Shown: one piece after another, positions 1 to 7,231 of the stretch | Layout: the number at the start of each line of letters is the position of its first letter | Numbering within the stretch: the first letter of the stretch is position 1 | Origin: Yinghuangia sp051388915 | GTDB lineage: Bacteria > Actinomycetota > Actinomycetes > Streptomycetales > Streptomycetaceae | Assembly (NCBI RefSeq): GCF_051388915.1 | Contig: NZ_JBPKBH010000009.1 | Span: forward strand, 124,001 to 188,000 | DNA length: 64,000 nucleotides | Direction: 5' to 3' | The notes under the pieces: generated by a model | Database searches by the model: none | The model's input: only the letters and a program-made list of their open reading frames with translations | Told to the model about the DNA's origin: nothing | Position numbers and translations under genes: made by a program

Positions 1-934
1 GCAGCGGCGCCCGGCCGTCCAGTCCGCCCATCGCGGCCGCGTAGAACCGGGCAAGGCCGCGCGCGTTGCCGACGCCGCCCGCGGAGGTCGGCCCGAGCGC
101 GCGTACCGAACGCGTGTTCATGAACGCCGCGAGGTCGGTGGGCGGCTCCGCGTGCAGGTTGAACGCCACCGCGAGCAGACTGTCACGGGACGGCGGGCTC
201 GCCGCGAGCTCGGCCGCCACGTCCGGAGGCGGCGCCATGGGACGCACCGGCTGGAAGCGGGCCTCCTGCTCCTCCGGCAGCCCGAGGTAGAAGTCGAGGC
301 CGTAGGGCACCCGTACGCGCTCCTCCCAGATCTCCTGGGTCGTCAGCCCCGTCGCGCGCCGCACGACCTCGCCGGTCAGCGCGCCGATGACGTACGCGTG
401 GTAGCCGTAGCCCTTCCCCGGCTCCCAGAACGGTTTCTGCGCCGCGAGGCGTGCGGCTGCGATCCGGTCGTCCGCCAACTCCTCGGTCGTGAACCCGCCG
501 TCGACGCTGATGACTCCGGACCGGTGGGCCAGCAGCTCGCGCAGGGTCAGATCGCCCTTGCCCTCGGCGGCGAACTCGGGCCAGTAGGAGGCCACAGTGC
601 GATCGAGGTCGAGCACGCCGTCCTGGACGAGCATCGCGACCACGGTGTGCGCGGCGCCCTTGGTGTTGGAGAAGACCGGGTGCAGCGAGTCACCGCGTAT
701 GTCGGAGCCCGCCCAGAGGTCGACGACAAGGTGGTCGCCGGCGTACGCGGCCAATTGCGCGCCGGGCTCGTTGTACTCGGCGGCGACAACTGCCTCGAAC
801 GCGTCGCGGACCTCTTCGAAGCCGTCCGCGACGGTGCCGTGCACCCGGCGGTCGTCGGCGGTGGGGTGCGGCGTGGTGGTCGTGTTTGTCTGCTGCGCGT
901 CCTGCGGTGCGGTGCGTGCGGTGTCCTGCTGCAT
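1..934 (-). CDS. Serine hydrolase, class C beta-lactamase family (3' end outside window)
   Basis: The visible 311 residues belong to the serine beta-lactamase/esterase (EstB-like) fold, which acylates an active-site serine on amides or esters. An S-x-x-K motif sits at about residues 89-92 (SNTK) and a tyrosine motif follows at about 176-178 (YGY). The stretch around LTLRELLAHRSG is also typical of the family. The ATG at 934 has a GGGAGG ribosome site 3-4 bases upstream. No signal peptide is visible, so a cytoplasmic esterase is more likely than a secreted penicillinase. The C-terminus with the K-T-G-like motif lies beyond the left edge. It is divergent from tsaD. The substrate cannot be told from sequence. 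Confidence 0.85.
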   Translation of the reverse strand, partial: MQQDTARTAPQDAQQTNTTTTPHPTADDRRVHGTVADGFEEVRDAFEAVVAAEYNEPGAQLAAYAGDHLVVDLWAGSDIRGDSLHPVFSNTKGAAHTVVAMLVQDGVLDLDRTVASYWPEFAAEGKGDLTLRELLAHRSGVISVDGGFTTEELADDRIAAARLAAQKPFWEPGKGYGYHAYVIGALTGEVVRRATGLTTQEIWEERVRVPYGLDFYLGLPEEQEARFQPVRPMAPPPDVAAELAASPPSRDSLLAVAFNLHAEPPTDLAAFMNTRSVRALGPTSAGGVGNARGLARFYAAAMGGLDGRAPL

Positions 935-1259
935 GTTCCCTCCCGGGGGCGGGGCCCGGTGGTGCCGGGCCGCTGCTGTGGACCGGTCGTGGACCCGTCC
1001 TGCCTTCGTGCGTGGCCAACCGGAACCAGCCGGGCACCGATTCCGAATGAGGGGGGTATCGCCGATCCCACCCACGCTGACCTGCGCGGACGTCGGATCG
1101 CATGTGCGGCGGCTAGCATCGTCCGGGCAAGCCGACGGGCGGCAGGCGCCCGACGGCACACGCTCGACGGCACGCGACCGGCCGCTTGCGAAGACGGCGC
1201 GGGCGCCGACGGCGGTGGCAGTGGCAGTGGCAGTACCGGTAGCAGCGGCGAGGGAAGGC

Positions 1260-2339
1260 ATGGTGGCAGCGGTGGGTCCGGTGGTCCTGGGGATCGAGAC
1301 GTCCTGCGATGAGACCGGCGCGGGCCTGGTCCGGGACGGCGTCGTCCTCGGCCAGGCCGTCGCGTCGAGCATGGACGAGCACGCGCGCTTCGGCGGAGTC
1401 GTGCCGGAGATCGCGGCCCGCGCACACCTGCACTCGGTCACGCCCGTGGTCCGCGCGGCACTTGCCGACGCCGGGCTCACGCCGGCGGACGTAGGCGCGG
1501 TCGCCGTCACCGCGGGCCCCGGGCTCGCGACCGCGCTCCAGGTCGGCGTCGCGGCGGCCAAGGCGTACGCGGTGGCGCTGGACGTACCGCTGTACGGCGT
1601 CCACCACCTCGCCGGGCACGTCGCCGCCGCGACTCTCGACGGCGAACCGCTGCCGAATCCGTCGGTCGTACTGATCGTGTCCGGCGGCCACACCTCGCTG
1701 CTGTACGTCCGGGACCTGGCCGTCGACCCGATCGAGCACCTCGGCGACACGGTGGACGACGCGGCGGGGGAGTGCTTCGACAAGGCCGCGCGCGTGCTCG
1801 GCCTGCCGTACCCGGGCGGGCCCAACGTCGACCGGGCGGCGCGCGACGGGGACGCGCGGGCGGTGCGGTTCCCGCGTCCGATGACCGGGCCGCGCGACGA
1901 CCCCTTCGGCTTCTCCTTCTCCGGGCTCAAGACCGCCGCCGCCCGCTGGACGGAGGGGGAGCGCCGCGCCGGACGCGAGCCCAACGTCGCCGACGCCGCG
2001 GCGTCGCTCCAGGAGGCGATCGCCGACGTTCTGACGCGCAAGGCGATCGCGGCGTGCCGGGCGCGCGGTGTCGACACGCTCGTGGTGGTCGGCGGCGTGG
2101 CGGCGAACTCGCGCGTGCGGGCCATGGCGGAGGAGCGCTGCGCGGAGGCGGGCATCAGGCTGCGGGTGCCACCGCTGCGGCTGTGCACCGACAACGGGGC
2201 CATGACGGCCGCGGTCGGCGATCTGCTGATCCGGGCGGGGCGTCCGGCCGCGACGCTCGACCTGACGATCGACCCGTCGGCGCCGCTGGTGGACGCGTTG
2301 CTGCAACCGCGTCCGGTCGAACTGGCTTCGGCGGGCTGA
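1260..2339 (+). CDS. tsaD: tRNA N6-adenosine threonylcarbamoyltransferase TsaD
   Basis: This 359-residue protein is the normal size for TsaD, which transfers the threonylcarbamoyl group to A37 of ANN-decoding tRNAs. The N-terminus carries the GIETSCDETG ATPase-like signature. The metal-binding pair is in HHLAGH (about H116 and H120), and the VSGGHTSL and GGVAANSRVR nucleotide-binding motifs follow. I chose the ATG at 1260 because GAGGGAAGG lies just upstream and the family motif begins at residue 9; in-frame sequence further upstream looks non-coding. TsaD is often beside tsaB/rimI, but here the upstream neighbour is on the opposite strand, so the gene stands alone. Confidence 0.97.
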   Translation: MVAAVGPVVLGIETSCDETGAGLVRDGVVLGQAVASSMDEHARFGGVVPEIAARAHLHSVTPVVRAALADAGLTPADVGAVAVTAGPGLATALQVGVAAAKAYAVALDVPLYGVHHLAGHVAAATLDGEPLPNPSVVLIVSGGHTSLLYVRDLAVDPIEHLGDTVDDAAGECFDKAARVLGLPYPGGPNVDRAARDGDARAVRFPRPMTGPRDDPFGFSFSGLKTAAARWTEGERRAGREPNVADAAASLQEAIADVLTRKAIAACRARGVDTLVVVGGVAANSRVRAMAEERCAEAGIRLRVPPLRLCTDNGAMTAAVGDLLIRAGRPAATLDLTIDPSAPLVDALLQPRPVELASAG

Positions 2340-2341
2340 GA

Positions 2342-2396
2342 GTTCGGGTCGGTTCGCGTCGATTTGATTCGATGCGGTTCGGTTTGGTTCGGGAAC
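2342..2396 (+). repeat. Degenerate GGTTCG-rich intergenic repeat
   Basis: The short space between tsaD and the next gene is built from repeated GGTTCG/TTCG-type words, for example TTCGGGTCGG, TTCGCGTCGA and GGTTCGGTTTGGTTCG. It has no coding signal and no stable hairpin that I can draw. It is probably low-complexity sequence. Confidence 0.35.
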
Positions 2397-2404
2397 GGAG
2401 CGGG

Positions 2405-3421
2405 ATGCGGGCGAACTGGAAGCCGGACCGCGCTTTCCGGCGCTTCGTCAGCAGCGCGCACGGTGCGGCGGGGCGGGCGTGGCTCGCCGAACTGCCGGGC
2501 CTGGTCGAGGCGTACGCCGCAGAACGCGACCTCGCGGTCGGCGACCCGTATCCGCTGTCCTACAACTTCGTGGTTCCCGTGGACGGGCCGCAGGGTGCCG
2601 CCGTCCTGAAGATCGCGCCGCCTGGCACCGACCATCTTGCCCGCGAGGCTGCCGTGTTGCGTGTGTGGGACGGCGAAGGGGCGGTACGCGTCCACGACTT
2701 CACTCCGGAGCTCAACGCACTCCTCATGGAGCGCGCCGAGCCGGGTGTGCCGCTCGCCGACCATGTCGCGGGCTCCGAGACCGCATTCGATTTCGGCGGG
2801 GCCTCCGGCACCGCCGCCGCGGACGACGAGGCCACCTCCGTTCTGGCCGCGACCATGCGCGCACTGTGGCGGCCCGTACCGGCAGAGCTGGATGTCCCCG
2901 ACATCGCCGACCACGCACAGGACTTCGCCTGGTACCGCGCCAAGTTCGGTGCGGACGGCGGCCCGATCCCCGGCGCCTTGCCGGCCCGCGCCGCGGAGTT
3001 GTTCGACGCGCTCGTCGCGACGTCCGAAACCCGGGTCCTCCTGCACGCCGACCTGCACCACGACAACGTCCTGCGGGCCGAGCGCGACGGCGACCCGGTG
3101 TGGCTGGCCATCGACCCGCACGGCGCCATGGGCGACCCGGGATTCGACACCGCGCAACTGCTCTGGAACCCGGGCGACCTCCTCGCCGGATCCCTGGGCT
3201 GTACGGCGGCCCGCGTCCTCGACGCGCGGCTGGACCGCCTCGCGGCGGACCTCGACGGCACCGTCCCGGGCGCCGACCTCGGCCGCGAACGGCTCACCGC
3301 CTGGGCGTTCGCGAAGGCCGTCCTCTCAGCGGTGTGGATGATCCAGGACTTCGGCCACCCCGGCGACTCGGCACTGGCCGTCGCCCGCCTCCTCGACCCC
3401 GGAAAGGACGACCCCGTATGA
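2405..3421 (+). CDS. Kinase of the aminoglycoside/hydroxyurea 6-phosphotransferase family
   Basis: The 338-residue protein resembles streptomycin 6-kinase and hydroxyurea phosphotransferase (APH_6_hur family), soluble enzymes that phosphorylate small hydroxylated antibiotics. An N-terminal nucleotide lobe contains VLKIAPPG with the candidate ATP-contacting lysine. The catalytic loop is HADLHHDNVL (H-x-D-x-x-x-x-N). The metal-binding loop appears as DPHGAMGDPGFD rather than a plain DFG. The ATG at 2405 is preceded by a GAGCGGG-like site; an in-frame ATG at 2372 lacks one. The gene overlaps the DUF1697 gene by 4 bp (GTATGA), so the two are probably coupled. The real substrate may be a metabolite rather than an antibiotic. 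Confidence 0.85.
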   Translation: MRANWKPDRAFRRFVSSAHGAAGRAWLAELPGLVEAYAAERDLAVGDPYPLSYNFVVPVDGPQGAAVLKIAPPGTDHLAREAAVLRVWDGEGAVRVHDFTPELNALLMERAEPGVPLADHVAGSETAFDFGGASGTAAADDEATSVLAATMRALWRPVPAELDVPDIADHAQDFAWYRAKFGADGGPIPGALPARAAELFDALVATSETRVLLHADLHHDNVLRAERDGDPVWLAIDPHGAMGDPGFDTAQLLWNPGDLLAGSLGCTAARVLDARLDRLAADLDGTVPGADLGRERLTAWAFAKAVLSAVWMIQDFGHPGDSALAVARLLDPGKDDPV

Positions 3422-3987
3422 CCACCCGGACGACCAGACCCGCCACCACCACCCGCTACGTCGCCCTGCTCCGCGGTATCAACGTAGGCGGCCACAACAA
3501 GGTCCCGATGGCCGAACTCCGGGCACTCCTCGCCGACATCGGCTACATCGACGCCAAAACGCTGCTCCAGAGCGGCAATGCGGTGTTCACCGCGCCGACC
3601 ACGCCGACGGACAAGGTGGCGAAGGCGGTTGAAGCCGCCCTTGCCGCGAAGTACGGCACCGACATCGCCGTCATGGTCCGCACCGCCGACGAGATCCAGG
3701 CCGTGGTCGACGCGAACCCCCTTGACGTGGGCCACCCTTCGCAGTTCCTCGTGGTCTTCTACGCCGATCCTTTCGACCGCACGCAACTTGAAGGCTTCGA
3801 CCCGGGCGTCCACGCACCCGAGGAGATGGCGTTCTCCGAACGCGAGATCTACTACAACTTCCCCAAGGGCATGCGCGACGCCAAGCTCCCCCTCGTCGTC
3901 GAACGCAGGCTCAAGGTGCGAGGCACCGGCCGCAACTGGGCCACCGTCACCAAACTCCTCGCCCTCGCGCAGGCCGAGGTCGACTGA
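3418..3987 (+). CDS. DUF1697 family protein
   Basis: This is a 189-residue single-domain DUF1697 protein. It opens with the family hallmark RYVALLRGINVGG followed by KVPMAELR and then LLQSGNAVF. It ends with the conserved RNWATVTKLLALA segment. No enzymatic activity is established for the family that I can state from sequence. The ATG overlaps the stop codon of the upstream kinase gene by 4 bp, which indicates translational coupling. No signal peptide or membrane segment is present. Confidence 0.93.
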   Translation: MTTRTTRPATTTRYVALLRGINVGGHNKVPMAELRALLADIGYIDAKTLLQSGNAVFTAPTTPTDKVAKAVEAALAAKYGTDIAVMVRTADEIQAVVDANPLDVGHPSQFLVVFYADPFDRTQLEGFDPGVHAPEEMAFSEREIYYNFPKGMRDAKLPLVVERRLKVRGTGRNWATVTKLLALAQAEVD

Positions 3988-4020
3988 CCACGCCGGTTGT
4001 GGGCCGCAGCGGTCGCGACT

Positions 4021-5244
4021 TCAGGAGCGATCCGGCGGCACACCGGCGGCGTCGAGCAAGCGGTGCATCAGGTCGTGCGGCAGGTTGGGGTTCCGGGCCG
4101 CGTCGTGCGGTAGGACGTCAATCAGCGCCGCCGCCCTCTCACCCGGGAACAACTCGTGCCGCACGGCCGCGGCCCGGACTTCCGGTGCCTGATCCTCCGC
4201 CAGCCGTGCGACCTGGTCCGCGGAGATGTGCGGCCCTTCGAGCGCGATGTATCGCACGCGCTCGTGCGCGTGGCTCACCAGCAACTCACTGTCGTACCAG
4301 GGGAATCCCGGGGCGTAGCGGAGGAATTCGCGCGTGAGGCCCGACCAGTCGAGGTACATGTCGAGCATCAGGTCGGCGGGTGCGTCCCGGCAACGCTGGG
4401 CGAGGGTGAGGCGTACGTAGAAGTCGTCGTCCGCGGCGAGCAACGCCACCACGTCCGCGGGGAGTCGGGGCGCGGCCGCGGCGCAGCGGCGCATGAGCAC
4501 GAAGGCCGACGACGCGATCCGCCGCATGGCATCGGCGTCGTCGTACGAGTCGGCGATCCACTGAGGCACCGGGACCGGTTGAGCCTGCACCGTGTCGGGG
4601 ACGGCCGAGCGCTCCTCGTCGCTCAGGCCCTCGCTCAGCGCGTAGGCGACCCGGACCTCCCAAGAGGAGTGGCGGGCGCGTTCGGCTGCGGTCGTCGGCT
4701 CGGGTGCCGGAACCCATGCAGTCTCCCGGCGCAGCTCGGCCATATGACGTTCGTAGCCGCTGATCCCAGGTGTCCGCGTGAGTTCGTGCGCCTGCGCGGA
4801 CGCGACGCAGCGCCTGACGCGCGGATCCGGATCGTCGGCCGCACGGGCCAGTACGTCCGGCGGCAGGTGACCCCGGGCCACCTCGACGCCCCCGCCGGTC
4901 GTGACGAAGAGGAACCGGGTGCGGACGTCGGCGTCGGGATCGTCGAGCAGGCCGACCAGTTCGGCGGGTTGCATGGCGGTGTTGCTCGCCAGAGCCATGC
5001 GTACCGTCTTGTTGGGATGGGCGAGCACGACGGCGACGAAGTCGTGGTCCAGCACTCGCCATTCGAGGAACTTGGCGTCGGCGTAGAGGGGTTCCGTGGC
5101 GAGGAGTCGGCGGAAGACCGACAGCGGGGCACCGGTGTTGCCGCACAGCCCGCGCAGCCATTGAGCGTGGTGCTCGTGCGCGGCGGCTTCCACGGGCGGC
5201 TGCGACCGGTCGGGCGAGGTAGGCACGAAGAGCGAGTCTGGCAC
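4021..5244 (-). CDS. Leucine-rich-repeat-variant (LRV/HEAT-like) protein
   Basis: The 407-residue protein is made of alpha-helical repeats of about 20-25 residues with the pattern LA-x-D-x-x-x-x-VR-x-x-LA. Examples are DDPDADVRTRF, DDPDPRVRRCVA, DDDFYVRLTLA and DQAPEVRAA. This is the LRV/HEAT-like solenoid common in streptomycetes and usually taken as a protein-binding scaffold. There is no catalytic motif or signal peptide. The start is uncertain: the GTG at 5244 is the most upstream in-frame option and has no strong ribosome site. It faces DUF1697 convergently and is divergent from the Rrf2 gene. Its promoter would therefore lie close to the Rrf2 operator at 5288-5310. Confidence 0.8.
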   Translation of the reverse strand: MPDSLFVPTSPDRSQPPVEAAAHEHHAQWLRGLCGNTGAPLSVFRRLLATEPLYADAKFLEWRVLDHDFVAVVLAHPNKTVRMALASNTAMQPAELVGLLDDPDADVRTRFLFVTTGGGVEVARGHLPPDVLARAADDPDPRVRRCVASAQAHELTRTPGISGYERHMAELRRETAWVPAPEPTTAAERARHSSWEVRVAYALSEGLSDEERSAVPDTVQAQPVPVPQWIADSYDDADAMRRIASSAFVLMRRCAAAAPRLPADVVALLAADDDFYVRLTLAQRCRDAPADLMLDMYLDWSGLTREFLRYAPGFPWYDSELLVSHAHERVRYIALEGPHISADQVARLAEDQAPEVRAAAVRHELFPGERAAALIDVLPHDAARNPNLPHDLMHRLLDAAGVPPDRS

Positions 5245-5287
5245 CGGGAGCGGATGCCCGAAAGCCCGGCCCTCCTCATCCTCTCAA

Positions 5288-5310
5288 TCCTGAACATGTA
5301 ATGTGTAGGA
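5288..5310. promoter_or_regulatory. Palindromic operator in front of the Rrf2 gene
   Basis: A 23-bp imperfect palindrome has arms TCCTGAACAT and ATGTGTAGGA around a 3-bp centre. Complementary positions are TCCT..ACAT paired with ATGT..AGGA. It ends on the base before the Rrf2 start codon. A near copy lies before the AhpD-like gene at 5836-5858. Both features suggest autoregulation by the Rrf2 protein. Confidence 0.7.
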
Positions 5311-5796
5311 ATGCAGATGAGCGAGGGTGTCGAGTGGGCGGTGCACAGCTGCCTCAACCTGGCCTGGGCGGAGCCGGGGGAGGCCGTCACGGCGACGAGG
5401 CTGGCGGCGTTCTACGAGCTGCCCGCCGCTTACCTGAACCGGCAGTTGCAGGCGCTTGCCCGGGCCGGGATCGTCAGTTCGACGTCCGGTCCCCGCGGCG
5501 GGTTCCGGCTGGCCCGGGATCCGGCGGACATCAGCCTGCTCGACATCGTGACCGCGATCGAGGGCGGCCAGGAGGCGTTCCGCTGCCAGGAGATCATGCG
5601 GCACGGTCCCGGCGGCCGTGACAACGTGGACTACCGCAAGCACTGCCTGGTCTCGCAGGCGATGCGCCGCGCGGACCTGGCGTGGCGGCGCGAACTCGCC
5701 GCGCAGACGATCGCCGACATCAAACTCGCGGTCGAGGGCACGCGTCCCGGCACACCGAAGATGGTGCGCAATCGCCTGGCCAAGCCGGTGAGTTGA
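5311..5796 (+). CDS. Rrf2 family transcriptional regulator
   Basis: The 161-residue protein has the Rrf2 layout: an N-terminal winged helix (VTATRLAAFYELPAAYLNRQLQALARAGIV) with the wing SGPRGGFRLAR, then a dimerisation helix. Two cysteines (about C92 and C112) and H111 are placed where iron-sulfur or thiol-sensing Rrf2 proteins carry ligands, but the three-cysteine IscR cluster motif is absent. A redox, nitrosative or electrophile signal is therefore possible, not proven. The start may be ATG 5311 or ATG 5317. The palindrome abuts the start, so bound regulator would block transcription. The probable target is the AhpD-like gene that follows. Confidence 0.9.
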   Translation: MQMSEGVEWAVHSCLNLAWAEPGEAVTATRLAAFYELPAAYLNRQLQALARAGIVSSTSGPRGGFRLARDPADISLLDIVTAIEGGQEAFRCQEIMRHGPGGRDNVDYRKHCLVSQAMRRADLAWRRELAAQTIADIKLAVEGTRPGTPKMVRNRLAKPVS

Positions 5797-5835
5797 GCCG
5801 TCGCCCGAAGGTCATGGGCTTCCACTTGTGTCGTA

Positions 5836-5858
5836 TTCTGAACATTCAAAGTATAGAA
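5836..5858. promoter_or_regulatory. Second copy of the Rrf2-type palindromic operator
   Basis: Arms TTCTGAACAT and AAAGTATAGAA form TTCT..AC.TT paired with AA.GT..AGAA. It shares the core CTGAACAT and the T-AGAA/AGGA right arm with the site at 5288-5310. It has the same length and also ends a few bases from a start codon. Confidence 0.7.
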
Positions 5859-5862
5859 AGTG

Positions 5863-6330
5863 ATGGAAAAGATGTCCCAGGCACGCATGGAGAACATCTA
5901 CCGGGCCGCTCCCGGTGGTTACCGGGCGTTGTCCGCGATGGAGGAGTTCCTGCGCGGTAGTTCGGCGCCGGACGGTATCCTCGAACTGGTCCGGCTGCGG
6001 GTCAGCCAGATCAACGGCTGCTCGCTGTGCGTCGATCTGCACTCCCACCGAGCCTCAGCCGCGGGGGAGACGAACGAACGCCTCTGGGCCGTCGCGGCGT
6101 GGCGCGACACCCCGTACTTCACCGACCGGGAACGGGCCGCACTGGCGCTCGCGGAAGCCACGACCCGCATCGCCGACAACCCGGACGGCGTGCCCGAGGA
6201 CGTGTGGCAGGAGGCGTCCCGGCACTTCGACGAACCCGCCCTGGCCGCACTGGTGATGGCCATAGCCTCCGTCAACGCGTGGAACCGCGTGAACCTGGCC
6301 GCCGGGCTGCGGGCCGGTGCGCATCGCTGA
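5863..6330 (+). CDS. AhpD-like / carboxymuconolactone decarboxylase family peroxidase
   Basis: This 155-residue protein is of the AhpD/CMD family. It contains the thiol motif C-S-L-C followed by VDLHSH, the C-x-x-C-x-x-x-H active site used by alkylhydroperoxidase-type members. The segment RERAALALAEATT is also conserved. Such enzymes reduce peroxides or act as thiol-dependent detoxifiers in the cytoplasm. The ATG at 5863 is used here, with alternatives at GTG 5860, ATG 5872 and ATG 5887; none has a strong ribosome site. It lies 66 bp after the Rrf2 gene and has its own copy of the operator, so control by that regulator is likely. Confidence 0.9.
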   Translation: MEKMSQARMENIYRAAPGGYRALSAMEEFLRGSSAPDGILELVRLRVSQINGCSLCVDLHSHRASAAGETNERLWAVAAWRDTPYFTDRERAALALAEATTRIADNPDGVPEDVWQEASRHFDEPALAALVMAIASVNAWNRVNLAAGLRAGAHR

Positions 6331-6354
6331 ACCGGACCGCCGAGACGAGCCTCG

Positions 6355-7146
6355 TCAAGGACGTGTGTCGCCGCCGTTCAGATAGCGGCCCGGCGATGTC
6401 CCGACCGTGCGGCGGAACGCGGCGAGGAAGGCGCTGGGGGTCGCGTACCCGACCGTGTGCGCGGCCCGGGACACCGGCAGGCCCTCGGCGAGCAGGGGGA
6501 GTGCGGCGCGCAGGCGTACGTGCGTACGCCAGCGGTCGAAGCTCATCCCGGTGTCCTGCACGAACAACCGGGTGAGCGTACGCCTGCTCACGCCCACGGC
6601 CCGCGCGTGCGCCTCCAGGCTCCGGGCGTCCGCCGGGTCGGCGAGCAGCGCATCCGCCACCTCGCGCACCCGGTCGTCGGTCGGGACCGGCACGTCGATC
6701 GGGGTCGAGGGCAGCGGTCGCAGCAGGTCGGGGACGACGGCCTCGGCCCGCAGCCGGGCGTCGTCGGCGAGGTCCCCGCGATTGAGGTACGCGATGAGCT
6801 GTGCGAGCAGCCCGTCGACCGCGACGGGCGTCGGCTCCGTCCAGTCGACGGCGCACCGCGCGGGATCGATGTAGAGGCTCGACAGCACCGCGTCGCGCGT
6901 GGCGCCTGTCCGGTGCACGACGCCGGCGGGCAGCCAGAGCGCCCGCGTGGGCGGCAACACCCAGTACGCGTCGTCGACCGCAATACCGAGCACCCCGCTT
7001 CGGGTCCACGCCAGTTGGTGGTGCGTGTGACTGTGTGCGGCGATCCAGTCGCCGGATGTGAGCGGGAAGTTGCCGACGACGATGGCGCCGACACTGTCCG
7101 GCACCGTGTCCGCGTTGACCGCCTCCAGGACGCGCAGTACCTCCAT
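6355..7146 (-). CDS. AraC family transcriptional regulator
   Basis: The 263-residue protein has a cupin-like sensor domain in its first half (HSHTHHQLAWTRSG, then LWLPAGVVHR). The C-terminal AraC DNA-binding domain has two helix-turn-helix units: SLEAHARAVGVSRRTLTRLF and VSRAAHTVGYATPSAFLAAFRR. This is the NimR-like subgroup that often controls a neighbouring MFS exporter. Here the divergent neighbour at 7232 is such a transporter, and the 85-bp space holds an inverted repeat. The inducer is unknown. Confidence 0.93.
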   Translation of the reverse strand: MEVLRVLEAVNADTVPDSVGAIVVGNFPLTSGDWIAAHSHTHHQLAWTRSGVLGIAVDDAYWVLPPTRALWLPAGVVHRTGATRDAVLSSLYIDPARCAVDWTEPTPVAVDGLLAQLIAYLNRGDLADDARLRAEAVVPDLLRPLPSTPIDVPVPTDDRVREVADALLADPADARSLEAHARAVGVSRRTLTRLFVQDTGMSFDRWRTHVRLRAALPLLAEGLPVSRAAHTVGYATPSAFLAAFRRTVGTSPGRYLNGGDTRP

Positions 7147-7203
7147 GGCGTCCAGGGTATGTCCTCAACGCGCTATCCCTTGGCCCGGTAGCGGATCGCG
7201 GAC

Positions 7204-7222
7204 GCAGGTATGCCTTACCTAA
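7204..7222. promoter_or_regulatory. Inverted repeat resembling a DtxR/IdeR iron box
   Basis: The sequence GCAGGTATGCCTTACCTAA contains a 5-bp inverted repeat, AGGTA-TGCCT-TACCT. It matches most positions of the classical actinobacterial iron box (TTAGGTTAGGCTAACCTAA). It lies 9 bp before the MFS start. An AraC-family operator is the alternative reading. Confidence 0.45.
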
Positions 7223-7231
7223 CGTCGAGAC

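Noticed and set aside
1113..2306. Long open frame on the minus strand opposite tsaD
   Set aside because: It is the antisense shadow of a GC-rich gene, with Arg-rich composition and no family motif. Similar long shadows oppose most genes here.
2405..3421. Functional streptomycin resistance gene
   Set aside because: The family also contains kinases of unknown substrate, and no antibiotic cluster adjoins, so resistance cannot be claimed.
6344..6356. GACGAG-C-CTCGTC hairpin as terminator between convergent AhpD-like and AraC genes
   Set aside because: A 6-bp stem with a single central base cannot form a normal loop, and it overlaps the AraC stop codon.
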